DNA from: an uncultured Oscillospiraceae bacterium
GTDB taxonomy: Bacteria > Bacillota > Clostridia > Oscillospirales > Acutalibacteraceae
Reading direction: 5' to 3'
Length of the DNA: 5,992 nucleotides
NCBI GenBank assembly: GCA_905203795.1
Contig: CAJKXG010000083.1
Location: 1 to 5,992 of the forward strand
A program made the translations under genes and the position numbers. The first letter of the stretch is position 1. Each line of letters opens with the position of its first letter. Under the pieces are notes generated by a model, which was not told the DNA's origin, made no database searches, and saw only the letters and a list, made by a program, of their open reading frames with translations. Shown in pieces: positions 1-5,196 of the stretch.

Positions 1-208
1 CATCCCGGGCATCGACGGTCTGATTCACATTTCGCAGATTGCGAATCACCGCATCGAGAAGCCGCAGGATGAGCTGAAGATCGGTCAGGAAGTGCAGGTC
101 AAGATCACGAATGTGGATTTTGAGAATAAGCGCATCAGCCTGTCCATCCGCGCTCTGCTGGAGGATGAGCCCGTTGCCGAAACCGAAGCGGAAGAAGCAG
201 CGGAATAA
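1..208 (+). CDS. S1 RNA-binding domain protein, C-terminal part (ribosomal protein S1 or IspH-S1 fusion)
   Basis: Reading from base 2, the frame encodes the last 68 residues of a protein and ends at TAA 206-208. The peptide begins IPGIDGLIHISQIANHRI and continues with EKPQDELKIGQEVQVKITNV and KRISLSIRALL. This is the second half of an S1 (OB-fold) domain: the GLIHISQI strand, the G-x-V-x-V-K-I strand and the closing R-I-S-L-S-I strand. An acidic Glu/Ala tail follows. S1 domains bind single-stranded RNA; in ribosomal protein S1 they recruit mRNA to the 30S subunit. In many Clostridia the S1 repeats are fused to IspH (isoprenoid synthesis), and the LSIRALLED-type ending resembles those fusions, but the N-terminal part is outside the window, so the two cannot be separated. 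A strong terminator follows 14 bases after the stop. Confidence 0.85.
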   Translation, partial: IPGIDGLIHISQIANHRIEKPQDELKIGQEVQVKITNVDFENKRISLSIRALLEDEPVAETEAEEAAE

Positions 209-221
209 GAGAAGAAATAGG

Positions 222-257
222 AAACCGGCTGTTCCCTGTTGGGAACAGCCGGTTTTT
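222..257 (+). terminator. Intrinsic terminator after the S1 gene
   Basis: A perfect 15-bp stem (222-236 with 241-255, AAACCGGCTGTTCCC and its complement) closes a 4-base TGTT loop. The right arm runs into TTTTT at 253-257. It lies just after the stop of the S1 gene, so it ends that plus-strand transcript. The minus-strand gene at 264-857 ends 6 bases beyond it on the other side. Read on the minus strand, the hairpin is followed by the moderately U-rich TTTCCTATTTCTTC, so it may also work for that gene. Confidence 0.93.
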
Positions 258-263
258 GTGTGT

Positions 264-857
264 TTAGTTGTCGATATGCCGAACGGTGTCCAGCAAGCCT
301 GCCAGTGCGTCGTATTGCTCTTCTGCCAACGTTTCCATGCTCGTATTACGGATGGCTTGTTCGATAAATTCCAAAGCACTTTCCTTTAGCGTCGGGACTT
401 TTGGCTTCAGGTCGTCGTACATTTTTTCGTACAATTTCAGAAATTGCTGATTCGTCGTCTCCCGACAGCGCACCACGTCTGCCAGCGCTTGTGCTTTGGC
501 CTGCCCCAGTACATTGGCGGGAGCGCCCGGGGTGTCACTGGTTTCACCGTCGCTCATTTTGCCGAGTTCTGTGATGGTTTGCCGGATATACGCGGCATCC
601 TGCCGGAGTGCTTCGAGTTGTTCCAACACGTAGGTCATCGTCAGCTTTTCTTCGGCTGCCATCGTTTTTTCTTGTTCACTCATGGTTGTATCCTCCAAAT
701 TTATAGGGTTCGGAGGGCACGTCAAGCATATGGTGGTGTCATCTACGAAGCGTGCCCTGCCGTGTTTTACAAGCCCTTTGGCTCGTTTCGGATAAGTCGC
801 TTCATATGTACCGCCTTGCTCGTCTATGACCGTGATGTTTTTTTCGATGGGTGTCAT
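264..857 (-). CDS. Uncharacterised protein with RRXRR/PLMP-like N-terminal module and helical C-terminal region
   Basis: From ATG 857 the protein has 197 residues; stop TAG at 264-266. Residues about 5-48 (KNITVIDEQGGTYEA, then TYPKRAKGLVKHGRARFV and TICLTCPP) follow the pattern V-x-D-x-G ... P-x-R-A-x-x-L-x-x-x-G-R-A-x-x, the pattern of the RRXRR module at the N-terminus of IscB-type proteins; that resemblance is my inference. I do not recognise the rest. It looks helical (LEQLEALRQDAAYIRQTI; later LKESALEFIEQAIR) around a Gly/Pro/Asp-rich linker, and no nuclease motif is visible. The start is uncertain. The frame stays open to an ATG at 929, only about 5 bases from the predicted transcript start. 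ATG 857 directly abuts GAAAGGGG. An ATC at 846-848 is better spaced from that Shine-Dalgarno but would be a rare start. A second, strong Shine-Dalgarno at 692-696 precedes the in-frame ATG 683, so a 139-residue product is also possible. Confidence 0.72.
   Translation of the reverse strand: MTPIEKNITVIDEQGGTYEATYPKRAKGLVKHGRARFVDDTTICLTCPPNPINLEDTTMSEQEKTMAAEEKLTMTYVLEQLEALRQDAAYIRQTITELGKMSDGETSDTPGAPANVLGQAKAQALADVVRCRETTNQQFLKLYEKMYDDLKPKVPTLKESALEFIEQAIRNTSMETLAEEQYDALAGLLDTVRHIDN
681..696 (-). promoter_or_regulatory. Internal Shine-Dalgarno and in-frame ATG
   Basis: On the minus strand TTTGGAGGATACAACCATG places GGAGG (696-692) 8 bases before the ATG at 683-681, in frame with the surrounding gene. 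This is better initiation geometry than any of the upstream starts. It would begin a protein MSEQEKTMAAEEKLTM..., which is the helical C-terminal region without the RRXRR-like module. It may make a second product, or mark where two genes became fused. Confidence 0.55.
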
Positions 858-863
858 CCCCTT
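837..863. repeat. Leader repeat, copy 1
   Basis: Read on the minus strand, this 27-base stretch (AAGGGGATGACACCCATC followed by an A-rich end) matches the stretch at 901-927 (GAGGGGACGGCACCCATC...) at 21 of 27 positions by eye. The two direct copies are 64 bases apart, start to start. This copy holds the Shine-Dalgarno-like AAAGGGGATGA and the candidate ATG and ATC starts of the downstream gene. Confidence 0.5.
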
Positions 864-900
864 TCGGTCGTATCTGTTCAGACGGATCGGCACATGTACC

Positions 901-927
901 GTTTGTTGTGATGGGTGCCGTCCCCTC
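901..927. repeat. Leader repeat, copy 2
   Basis: Second copy of the GGGGA-YGR-CACCCATC element, here at the very 5' end of the predicted transcript. It sits directly downstream of the promoter at 941-969. The duplication may have arisen by local tandem duplication of the translation-initiation region, or both copies may be members of a dispersed genomic repeat. Confidence 0.5.
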
Positions 928-940
928 ATGCGCCGATTTT

Positions 941-969
941 ATTATAAGCAATCACAGGAAAACTGTCAA
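941..969 (-). promoter_or_regulatory. Consensus sigma-70/SigA promoter for the gene at 264-857
   Basis: On the minus strand TTGACA (969-964) and TATAAT (946-941) are separated by exactly 17 bases (963-947), a perfect match to the housekeeping consensus. The predicted transcript start is near 934. The ATG at 929 would then have almost no leader, while the starts at 857 or 848 would have a leader of about 77-87 bases. Confidence 0.88.
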
Positions 970-971
970 GT

Positions 972-1001
972 AAAAAAGGCGCACCGCGAATGAAGTGCCC
1001 C
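972..1001 (-). terminator. Terminator-like hairpin with minus-strand T6 tail
   Basis: On the minus strand GGGGCAC pairs with GTGCGCC, with one G-G mismatch, and is followed by TTTTTT (977-972). It lies between the end of the toxin gene and the promoter at 941-969, so it would keep abiE read-through out of the next gene. It is also part of the left copy of the direct repeat. Confidence 0.6.
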
Positions 1002-1002
1002 T
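977..1002. repeat. Direct repeat bracketing the AbiE island, left copy
   Basis: The plus strand reads AGGCGCACCG, then CGAA, then TGAAGTGCCCCT. The stretch at 2785-2806 reads AGGCGCACCG then TGAAGTGCGCCT. The copies are identical except for a 4-base insertion and one C/G change. They flank a segment of about 1.8 kb with abiE inside. This copy keeps the A6 flank on its left and the right copy keeps a T5 flank on its right, as if one bidirectional terminator had been split and duplicated. Confidence 0.7.
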
Positions 1003-1020
1003 CAAAAAGTTGGACAACTA
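991..1020. mobile_element. Probable IS3-family (IS150-like) terminal remnant
   Basis: The plus strand reads TGAAGTGCCCCTCAAAAAGT then TGGACAACTA. From memory of the family, this resembles IS3-group ends of the form TGAAGTGCACC-C(C/T)CAAAAGTTGGACA, which start with TG. Its orientation is what would be expected for the 3' end of an element whose orfA reads on the minus strand from about 2687. No transposase follows it: the stop of the toxin gene lies 19 bases away. The call rests on one end only. Confidence 0.45.
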
Positions 1021-1028
1021 TTTCCAAC
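1004..1028 (-). terminator. Short terminator-like hairpin after abiEii
   Basis: On the minus strand GTTGGA (1028-1023) pairs with TCCAAC (1014-1009) and is followed directly by TTTTT (1008-1004). The stem has only 6 bp, so it is weak. A competing perfect 9-bp hairpin (AACTATTTC 1016-1024 with GAAATAGTT 1030-1038) uses part of the same bases, so only one of the two can form at a time. Confidence 0.45.
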
Positions 1029-1038
1029 AGAAATAGTT

Positions 1039-1869
1039 TCAGGATTGTTCCATCAGCGTTTTTAACACAGTTATAATCTGACCATACTCAATATCCGCAG
1101 CATAAGCAAACTGTTTCCGATACTTATCCCACATTGTTTTTAGTTCGGGGCTTTCTTCGATATTGTGAAGAATAGCCGGGACATCCGCAATCTGCTGAGT
1201 AGTGCCGCGATGGCTTGCCGTTGCGCTCAAAGCATCGGCAAACACGGACTGATCAAATTCCTGTGTTGTGGCTAATATGTAGGCATCATAAAAATCTCTG
1301 GGACGAGTATTAAACACACCGCGTCGTAAAATGGTTTCCACCTTTTCTGCCATAACGGTTTCAATGTTGTACGCCCACAGCTCATAGGTCTTTTCATCGT
1401 CAAAAATTTCGGAGAAGTTGTATGGCACCGCGTGGGGCGTAATAGCATCGCCGGTAGACACATCAATGCCTAACGGAGTCAGCAATGCATCAAACTTGGC
1501 GTTTATCATAACGCGGTATCCACCATAAATATCATCTTCACGAATGGGAGAGATTGTGCCAATCTCAAATACAACTCCATCGTCAAACTGAATAGCACAG
1601 ACATGTTCCAATGCACTGCGGATGGCTTCCGGTGTGAGGGGCAGGTTTTTCAAGGTGGTGTCCATATCCATCGTGGCGCGGTTATCCAGACCAACGATAG
1701 CGGCAACCAGCATACCGCCCTTCAAAACAAATTTTTCCTTGTATTCAGAGGCAGCGAGGCGGACAAGCAGACGCTCAAACATATAGTTCTGCAGAATAAC
1801 CTGTGCCGGAATATTTTTCTGTTTGGCGATGTTACGAATCTTCGCTTTCAGACTCATTGCTTTGCTCAC
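1039..1869 (-). CDS. abiEii: AbiEii/AbiGii-family nucleotidyltransferase toxin (type IV TA, abortive infection)
   Basis: This 276-residue protein has the signature of the AbiEii nucleotidyltransferase-like toxin family (PF08843). It has VLKGGMLVAA (GG at 51-52), RATMDMDTTL with the Asp pair D68/D70 that should bind metal, IDVSTGD with a further Asp near 136, and a C-terminal AEKVETILRRG ... RPRDFYDAYIL block (K176, R191-D192) matching the conserved K/D motifs. The length is normal and every motif is intact, so the toxin should be active. Characterised relatives transfer nucleotides onto RNA targets; MenT relatives modify tRNA. They stop growth after phage attack or when antitoxin is lost. The start is GTG at 1869: GGAGG lies 7 bases upstream, and GTGA overlaps the antitoxin stop, indicating translational coupling. 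ATG 1857 (residue 5) is too far from that Shine-Dalgarno. Confidence 0.93.
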   Translation of the reverse strand: MSKAMSLKAKIRNIAKQKNIPAQVILQNYMFERLLVRLAASEYKEKFVLKGGMLVAAIVGLDNRATMDMDTTLKNLPLTPEAIRSALEHVCAIQFDDGVVFEIGTISPIREDDIYGGYRVMINAKFDALLTPLGIDVSTGDAITPHAVPYNFSEIFDDEKTYELWAYNIETVMAEKVETILRRGVFNTRPRDFYDAYILATTQEFDQSVFADALSATASHRGTTQQIADVPAILHNIEESPELKTMWDKYRKQFAYAADIEYGQIITVLKTLMEQS

Positions 1870-2459
1870 AGAAGCACCTCCAAATACTGACGCAGGACAT
1901 TGGATACCCGCATTTTTTTTGCGTAAGAGTTCAGTCTATTCAAATCTTTTCTCGGAGTTGCCGCATACATTTTCAAAGCAGCAAGGAATGTTTCTGTTCC
2001 AAGCTTGTTGCGACTGCGAATCACATCACAAATTGTACGTTCTAGATCGTATGCAGGAACCTCATTTCCAGCAGGTGTTCTCAGCATTGTTTTGCCAAGC
2101 TCGAACAGTTCCGGTTTGATGTAATACACCTTGCATTCGGTCTTGATCGCTGTAGACGGGATGCAACCAGACGGGGCTGTGATCGTATGCTCAAATGGCG
2201 TCCGGTTCGAAATCCCGTGAAGGTAGAGCGCGGTCTCGTGCGAGAAAATGATCTTCTCGGAACGCTTACTGATCGACAGCAACTCATCCTGCATATCATC
2301 AGGGAGAATGTACTGACCTTTTACAATGCGATGGATTTTATTTTCTTTGCACAATTTATAAAGCATCGCTTTGGAGATGCCATGTTGTGCGGCTATTTTT
2401 GTTTCAATAATACCACCATGTTTGTTCGCAATGGTAGCGAGTTCAGTTATGAAATCCAT
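1866..2459 (-). CDS. abiEi: AbiEi-family antitoxin and autorepressor
   Basis: This 197-residue protein has an N-terminal winged helix-turn-helix (about residues 1-52: GGIIETKIAAQHGISKAMLY, then KIHRIVKGQYIL). The AbiEi body follows, with FSHETALYLHGISNRTPFEH (72-91), a TITAPSG turn and YDLERTICDVIR (137-148). These blocks are characteristic of AbiEi antitoxins, which repress their own operon by binding inverted repeats with the N-terminal domain and counter the AbiEii toxin in a type IV arrangement without stable complex formation. Here it is the first gene of the pair, as expected. ATG 2459 has GAGG (2470-2467) 7 bases upstream, which supports this start. Its stop TGA overlaps the toxin start GTG by four bases (GTGA). 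The gene looks A+T-richer than the argS side of the window, consistent with acquisition. Confidence 0.93.
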   Translation of the reverse strand: MDFITELATIANKHGGIIETKIAAQHGISKAMLYKLCKENKIHRIVKGQYILPDDMQDELLSISKRSEKIIFSHETALYLHGISNRTPFEHTITAPSGCIPSTAIKTECKVYYIKPELFELGKTMLRTPAGNEVPAYDLERTICDVIRSRNKLGTETFLAALKMYAATPRKDLNRLNSYAKKMRVSNVLRQYLEVLL

Positions 2460-2489
2460 TCACTCACCTCATTATAACAACTCGATAAT

Positions 2490-2518
2490 ATTATACACCA
2501 AATTACGACTAAAGTCAA
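2490..2518 (-). promoter_or_regulatory. Promoter of the abiE operon
   Basis: On the minus strand TTGACT (2518-2513) and TATAAT (2495-2490) are 17 bases apart, giving a leader of about 25 bases before ATG 2459. A small dyad GACT-TT-AGTC (2516-2507) overlaps the -35 box, a suitable place for AbiEi to block RNA polymerase. Confidence 0.85.
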
Positions 2519-2545
2519 TACAATCAGTGAAACATTCGAATAATA

Positions 2546-2573
2546 TTGACGATTATATTATGATCATAGTCAA
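2546..2573. promoter_or_regulatory. Inverted repeat upstream of the abiE promoter, candidate AbiEi operator
   Basis: TTGACxAT at 2546-2553 faces ATxGTCAA at 2566-2573, with a 12-base centre that includes the palindrome ATGATCAT. On the minus strand the right arm reads TTGACTATGATC, close to TTGACTTTAGTC at 2518-2507 over the -35 box. AbiEi antitoxins are known to bind inverted repeats at their own promoters; that this dyad is such a site is inference. Confidence 0.4.
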
Positions 2574-2687
2574 CAAAACGTGCGTTTTTGAGGTGTTCTC
2601 CATATACAGAGCATCATCCATGGTCTCTATGACCATTTTCTTGAATTCCGGTGTATACCGTTTGTACGAGGTGCCATTTACCTGCAT
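2553..2687 (-). pseudogene. Remnant of an IS3-family transposase orfA (N-terminal fragment)
   Basis: Minus-strand translation from ATG 2687 gives MQVNGTSYKRYTPEFKKMVI then ETM. The YKRYTPEFK...VxETM block is the usual beginning of IS3-family OrfA, just before its helix-turn-helix. The resemblance ends after residue 23 (about base 2619). The frame then continues with unrelated residues to TAA at 2553-2555, 44 residues in all against roughly 90-170 for an intact OrfA. No Shine-Dalgarno precedes the ATG, and no orfB is present. The 3' end of the fragment overlaps the dyads upstream of abiE. It is a broken leftover, recognised by eye from a short motif. Confidence 0.6.
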
Positions 2688-2705
2688 AGCAGGAGGGCGT
2701 TACGC

Positions 2706-2749
2706 AAAAAGCGATGGGAGATATGGATTTCTCCATATCTCCCATCGCT
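2706..2749 (-). terminator. Intrinsic terminator of the murI-ywiB-argS-membrane protein operon
   Basis: A perfect 18-bp stem (2710-2727 with 2732-2749, AGCGATGGGAGATATGGA and its complement) has a 4-base loop. On the minus strand the stem is followed by TTTTT (2710-2706). It lies about 65 bases after the stop of the membrane-protein gene and also shields the abiE promoter from upstream transcription. Confidence 0.9.
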
Positions 2750-2784
2750 CCAAACAACTGCTGATGGGATCCATTCCTATTCGT

Positions 2785-2810
2785 AGGCGCACCGTGAAGT
2801 GCGCCTTTTT
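2785..2810 (+). repeat. Direct repeat bracketing the AbiE island, right copy, forming a plus-strand terminator-like hairpin
   Basis: AGGCGCAC (2785-2792) pairs perfectly with GTGCGCCT (2799-2806) around CGTGAA, and TTTTT follows at 2806-2810. This is terminator architecture on the plus strand, yet no plus-strand gene leads into it. The sequence repeats that at 977-1002. It probably is one half of an older bidirectional terminator, or a dispersed hairpin repeat. Confidence 0.65.
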
Positions 2811-2814
2811 GAAA

Positions 2815-3348
2815 CTACGATCGACGTTTCCTTCCAAACAGCACGAGGGCGGTCAGGAGGGCGAGGACGATATCGGACAAGCGGAGTTTATCAAACAGCA
2901 CCACCGCACAGAGCAGCATGCACAGCAGGATGCCGACCGAGACGGTGACGGCGAACCAGCCACGCCCTTTCGCGTACCATGTCAGAAACGCGAACAGGGG
3001 CGAAAACAGAGAAAATACTGTCCAGCCACCGATGAACGCCCAGCCATATACGCTGTTTGTCAGTTGTGCCATCGCATAATATGCGATCAACATGCCGACG
3101 CAGAACAGGAACACATTGGCCATGGCACGGTAGGGGGAACGACTGTACACCGCGATGACGGTGCCGAGCAAGATCCATATGGACATCTGCGAAAAGATAT
3201 TTCCCAGATTCTGTGTATAGATATCCAAGAGCTTTGCCGCCGTGCCGAGAGCCATACCGCACACAAACAGAAGGGCGGTGTACAGCACGATCTGCGAAAT
3301 CGGCTGCTTTTGTCCTGGTCGGCGAATGGCTGTCAAAAATTTACACAT
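2815..3348 (-). CDS. Small polytopic membrane protein of unknown function
   Basis: This 177-residue protein has about six hydrophobic spans, at roughly residues 19-39, 54-68, 77-94, 101-124, 130-152 and 158-172. It has a short basic N-terminus (MCKFLTAIRRPGQKQ) and a basic C-terminus (GRKRRS), which suggests both ends face the cytoplasm. There is no signal peptide with a cleavage site and no transporter or enzyme motif that I can name. ATG 3348 has GAGG 8 bases upstream. The gene follows argS by 75 bases on the same strand without a visible terminator between them, and the strong hairpin at 2706-2749 follows it, so it is likely the last gene of that transcript. Its position says nothing firm about function. 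Confidence 0.8.
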   Translation of the reverse strand: MCKFLTAIRRPGQKQPISQIVLYTALLFVCGMALGTAAKLLDIYTQNLGNIFSQMSIWILLGTVIAVYSRSPYRAMANVFLFCVGMLIAYYAMAQLTNSVYGWAFIGGWTVFSLFSPLFAFLTWYAKGRGWFAVTVSVGILLCMLLCAVVLFDKLRLSDIVLALLTALVLFGRKRRS

Positions 3349-3423
3349 GGGAGTATCCTCAATTTACAGGAATGCCTGCGGCGGGCAAACACCCGACTTC
3401 GTGCGCAAACCGCTGACCGCCGC

Positions 3424-5187
3424 TTACATATTCTCCACGGGCGTGATGCCGAGAACGTCGAGGTGGAGCAGCAGCAGGCGGCGGATGAGTTGCAGCAACG
3501 CCAGCCATGCACCGCGTTTTTCCGCGTCCGGCTCGTCCAGAATGTGGTTGTCGTGATAGAATTTGGAGAACGCTGCCGCCAATTGGTAGGCGTTTTCGCA
3601 GATATAGCTGGGGGCTTTCTCCTCCATGGCGTGTTCAAACGCGTCGCCGGTCAGCAGAATTTTCAGCAAAATTTCCCGTTCGGTGTCGGAATACAGTCCG
3701 CCGATGTCTGCGCAGTCCGCCGCGCCCGTGCGCTTGAGGATCGAGTTGATGCGCGTGACCGTGTACAGCAGATACGTGCCGGTCTTACCCTCAAAGGCAA
3801 GGAACTTGTCCAGATCAAACACGTAATCTTTCGAGCGGTGGTTGATGAGATCGCCGAACTTGATCGCCGCCGTGCCCACTTTGTCGGCGATATCTGCTTT
3901 CTCTTCCTCCGACACGGTGGCGAGATAGGCGGAGGACTTCAGCTTGTCATACGCTGCATCCGCCGCCGAATCCAGCAGCGCGCCCAGCCGCATCACGCCG
4001 CCGTCGCGCGTTTTGTAGGGCTTGCCGTCGCTGCCGTTCATTGTGCCGAAGCCGAGGAATTCCAGCGAGGTTTCCGGCGGCACGAGCGACGCCAGCCGCG
4101 CACAGCGGAACACCTGCGTGAAATGCAGCCCCTGCCGCGAATCCACCACGTACCAGATCGCGTCCGGTGCAAAATCTTTTTGGCGCTGGATGATGGTGGC
4201 GAGGTCGGTGGTCGCGTAGTTGGTGGAGTTGTCCGATTTGCGCACGAGGATCGGCGGCATCGGCGCTTTGTCGTCGTCGGTGGCAATGTCCACTACCAGC
4301 GCGCCGTCGCTTTCGCGCAGCAGGTTTTGCGCCGACAATGTGTCCATCAACGCCGGCACATAGGCGTCCGCGTCGCTTTCGCCGTACCAGAGGTCGAAAT
4401 CCACGTTCAGGCGGGTGTAGCCGCGTTTCAGGTCGTCGATCGACACGCGCAGGATTTCCTGCCACAGCGCATAGTAGCCGGGACGGCGGTTCTGCAGTTC
4501 GAAGGTGGCGCGGTGCGCTTTTTCGCGGAACGCGTCGTCCTCCTTGCTCTTTTTGCTGGCAAACGGATAGATTTCGTTGAGCGTGTCCGCGTCCAGCGGG
4601 GGAATCGTATCTTTGTCTGCGTCGAAATCGTCCGCGAAGCAGCGCCAATCGGGATGACGGACTTCCAACTCGGCAATGACCAACCCCATCGGCATGCCCC
4701 AGTCGCCGAGATGTACATCGCCGATGACGCGGTTGCCGCAGGCACGCGCCAGCCGTTTGAGCGATTCGCCGATGATGGCGGGACGGAGATGCCCGATGTG
4801 CAGCGGTTTCGCGACATTGGGACCGCCGTAGTCGATGACGATGGTGCGGGGCGGCTGCGCCTGCGGTACGCCCAGATGCTCGTCGTGCCCGATCGCGTTG
4901 ACGCAGGACAGCAGATAGTCGTCGGTCAGCGTCAGATTGATGAAGCCCGGTCCGGCGACTTCCACGCGGGCGAAGATCGGCTGTGCATTCAGCGCCGCCG
5001 CCACGTCTTCCGCGATGGCGCGGGGGGCTTTATGATGCAGTTTGGCGCCGCTCAGCGCGCCGTTGCACTGAAATTGGCAAAGATCCAGCCGGTCGGATAC
5101 GGTGACAACGCCCAGCGAGCGGTCATAGCCGCAGGCAGCAAACGCGTCGGAAACCAGCGCGGTCAGTTGTTCGGTAATAGCTTTCAT
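3424..5187 (-). CDS. argS: Arginine--tRNA ligase (arginyl-tRNA synthetase)
   Basis: This cytoplasmic class I aminoacyl-tRNA synthetase joins arginine to tRNA-Arg using ATP. The 587 residues match the usual bacterial length. Residues about 1-90 form the ArgRS-specific N-terminal tRNA-binding domain (VEVAGPGFINLTL). The Rossmann catalytic core follows, with IDYGGPNVAKPLHIGHLR carrying the HIGH signature at 130-133, HLGDWGMPMG near 160-169, the Y-A-T-T-D-L-A block (324-330) and DSRQGLHFTQVF (349-360). A non-canonical KMSK counterpart, GKPYKTRDGG (388-397), is normal for many ArgRS enzymes. The C-terminal DALR-type anticodon-binding domain ends in LDVLGITPVENM. GTYLLYTVTRINSILKR (470-486) is also typical. 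ATG 5187 is 9 bases after the ywiB stop; the Shine-Dalgarno-like AAGGAAGG lies inside the end of ywiB, a rather long spacing of about 13 bases. Confidence 0.98.
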   Translation of the reverse strand: MKAITEQLTALVSDAFAACGYDRSLGVVTVSDRLDLCQFQCNGALSGAKLHHKAPRAIAEDVAAALNAQPIFARVEVAGPGFINLTLTDDYLLSCVNAIGHDEHLGVPQAQPPRTIVIDYGGPNVAKPLHIGHLRPAIIGESLKRLARACGNRVIGDVHLGDWGMPMGLVIAELEVRHPDWRCFADDFDADKDTIPPLDADTLNEIYPFASKKSKEDDAFREKAHRATFELQNRRPGYYALWQEILRVSIDDLKRGYTRLNVDFDLWYGESDADAYVPALMDTLSAQNLLRESDGALVVDIATDDDKAPMPPILVRKSDNSTNYATTDLATIIQRQKDFAPDAIWYVVDSRQGLHFTQVFRCARLASLVPPETSLEFLGFGTMNGSDGKPYKTRDGGVMRLGALLDSAADAAYDKLKSSAYLATVSEEEKADIADKVGTAAIKFGDLINHRSKDYVFDLDKFLAFEGKTGTYLLYTVTRINSILKRTGAADCADIGGLYSDTEREILLKILLTGDAFEHAMEEKAPSYICENAYQLAAAFSKFYHDNHILDEPDAEKRGAWLALLQLIRRLLLLHLDVLGITPVENM

Positions 5188-5196
5188 GTCAAAGGG

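Noticed and set aside
864..929. N-terminal extension MRGRHPSQQTVHVPIRLNRY of the gene at 264-857.
   Set aside because: The ATG at 929 is only about 5 bases from the predicted transcript start and has no Shine-Dalgarno. The peptide does not look like part of the conserved module. It contains a diverged copy of the leader repeat, so it is more likely untranslated leader.
1857..1869. ATG 1857 as the toxin start instead of GTG 1869.
   Set aside because: GGAGG at 1882-1878 on the minus strand is 19-20 bases from ATG 1857 but about 7-8 from GTG 1869, and the GTGA overlap with the antitoxin stop is the usual coupling arrangement.
2574..2590. AAAACGTGCGTTTTT as an intrinsic terminator.
   Set aside because: The stem is at most 5 bp with a 4-base loop, almost all A-T, and the stretch lies within the transposase remnant. 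Too weak to call.
3349..3423. A promoter or terminator in the 75 bases between argS and the membrane-protein gene.
   Set aside because: Only a tiny CGGG/CCCG hairpin without a T tract is visible, and no -10/-35 pair. The genes are more simply read as one transcript.
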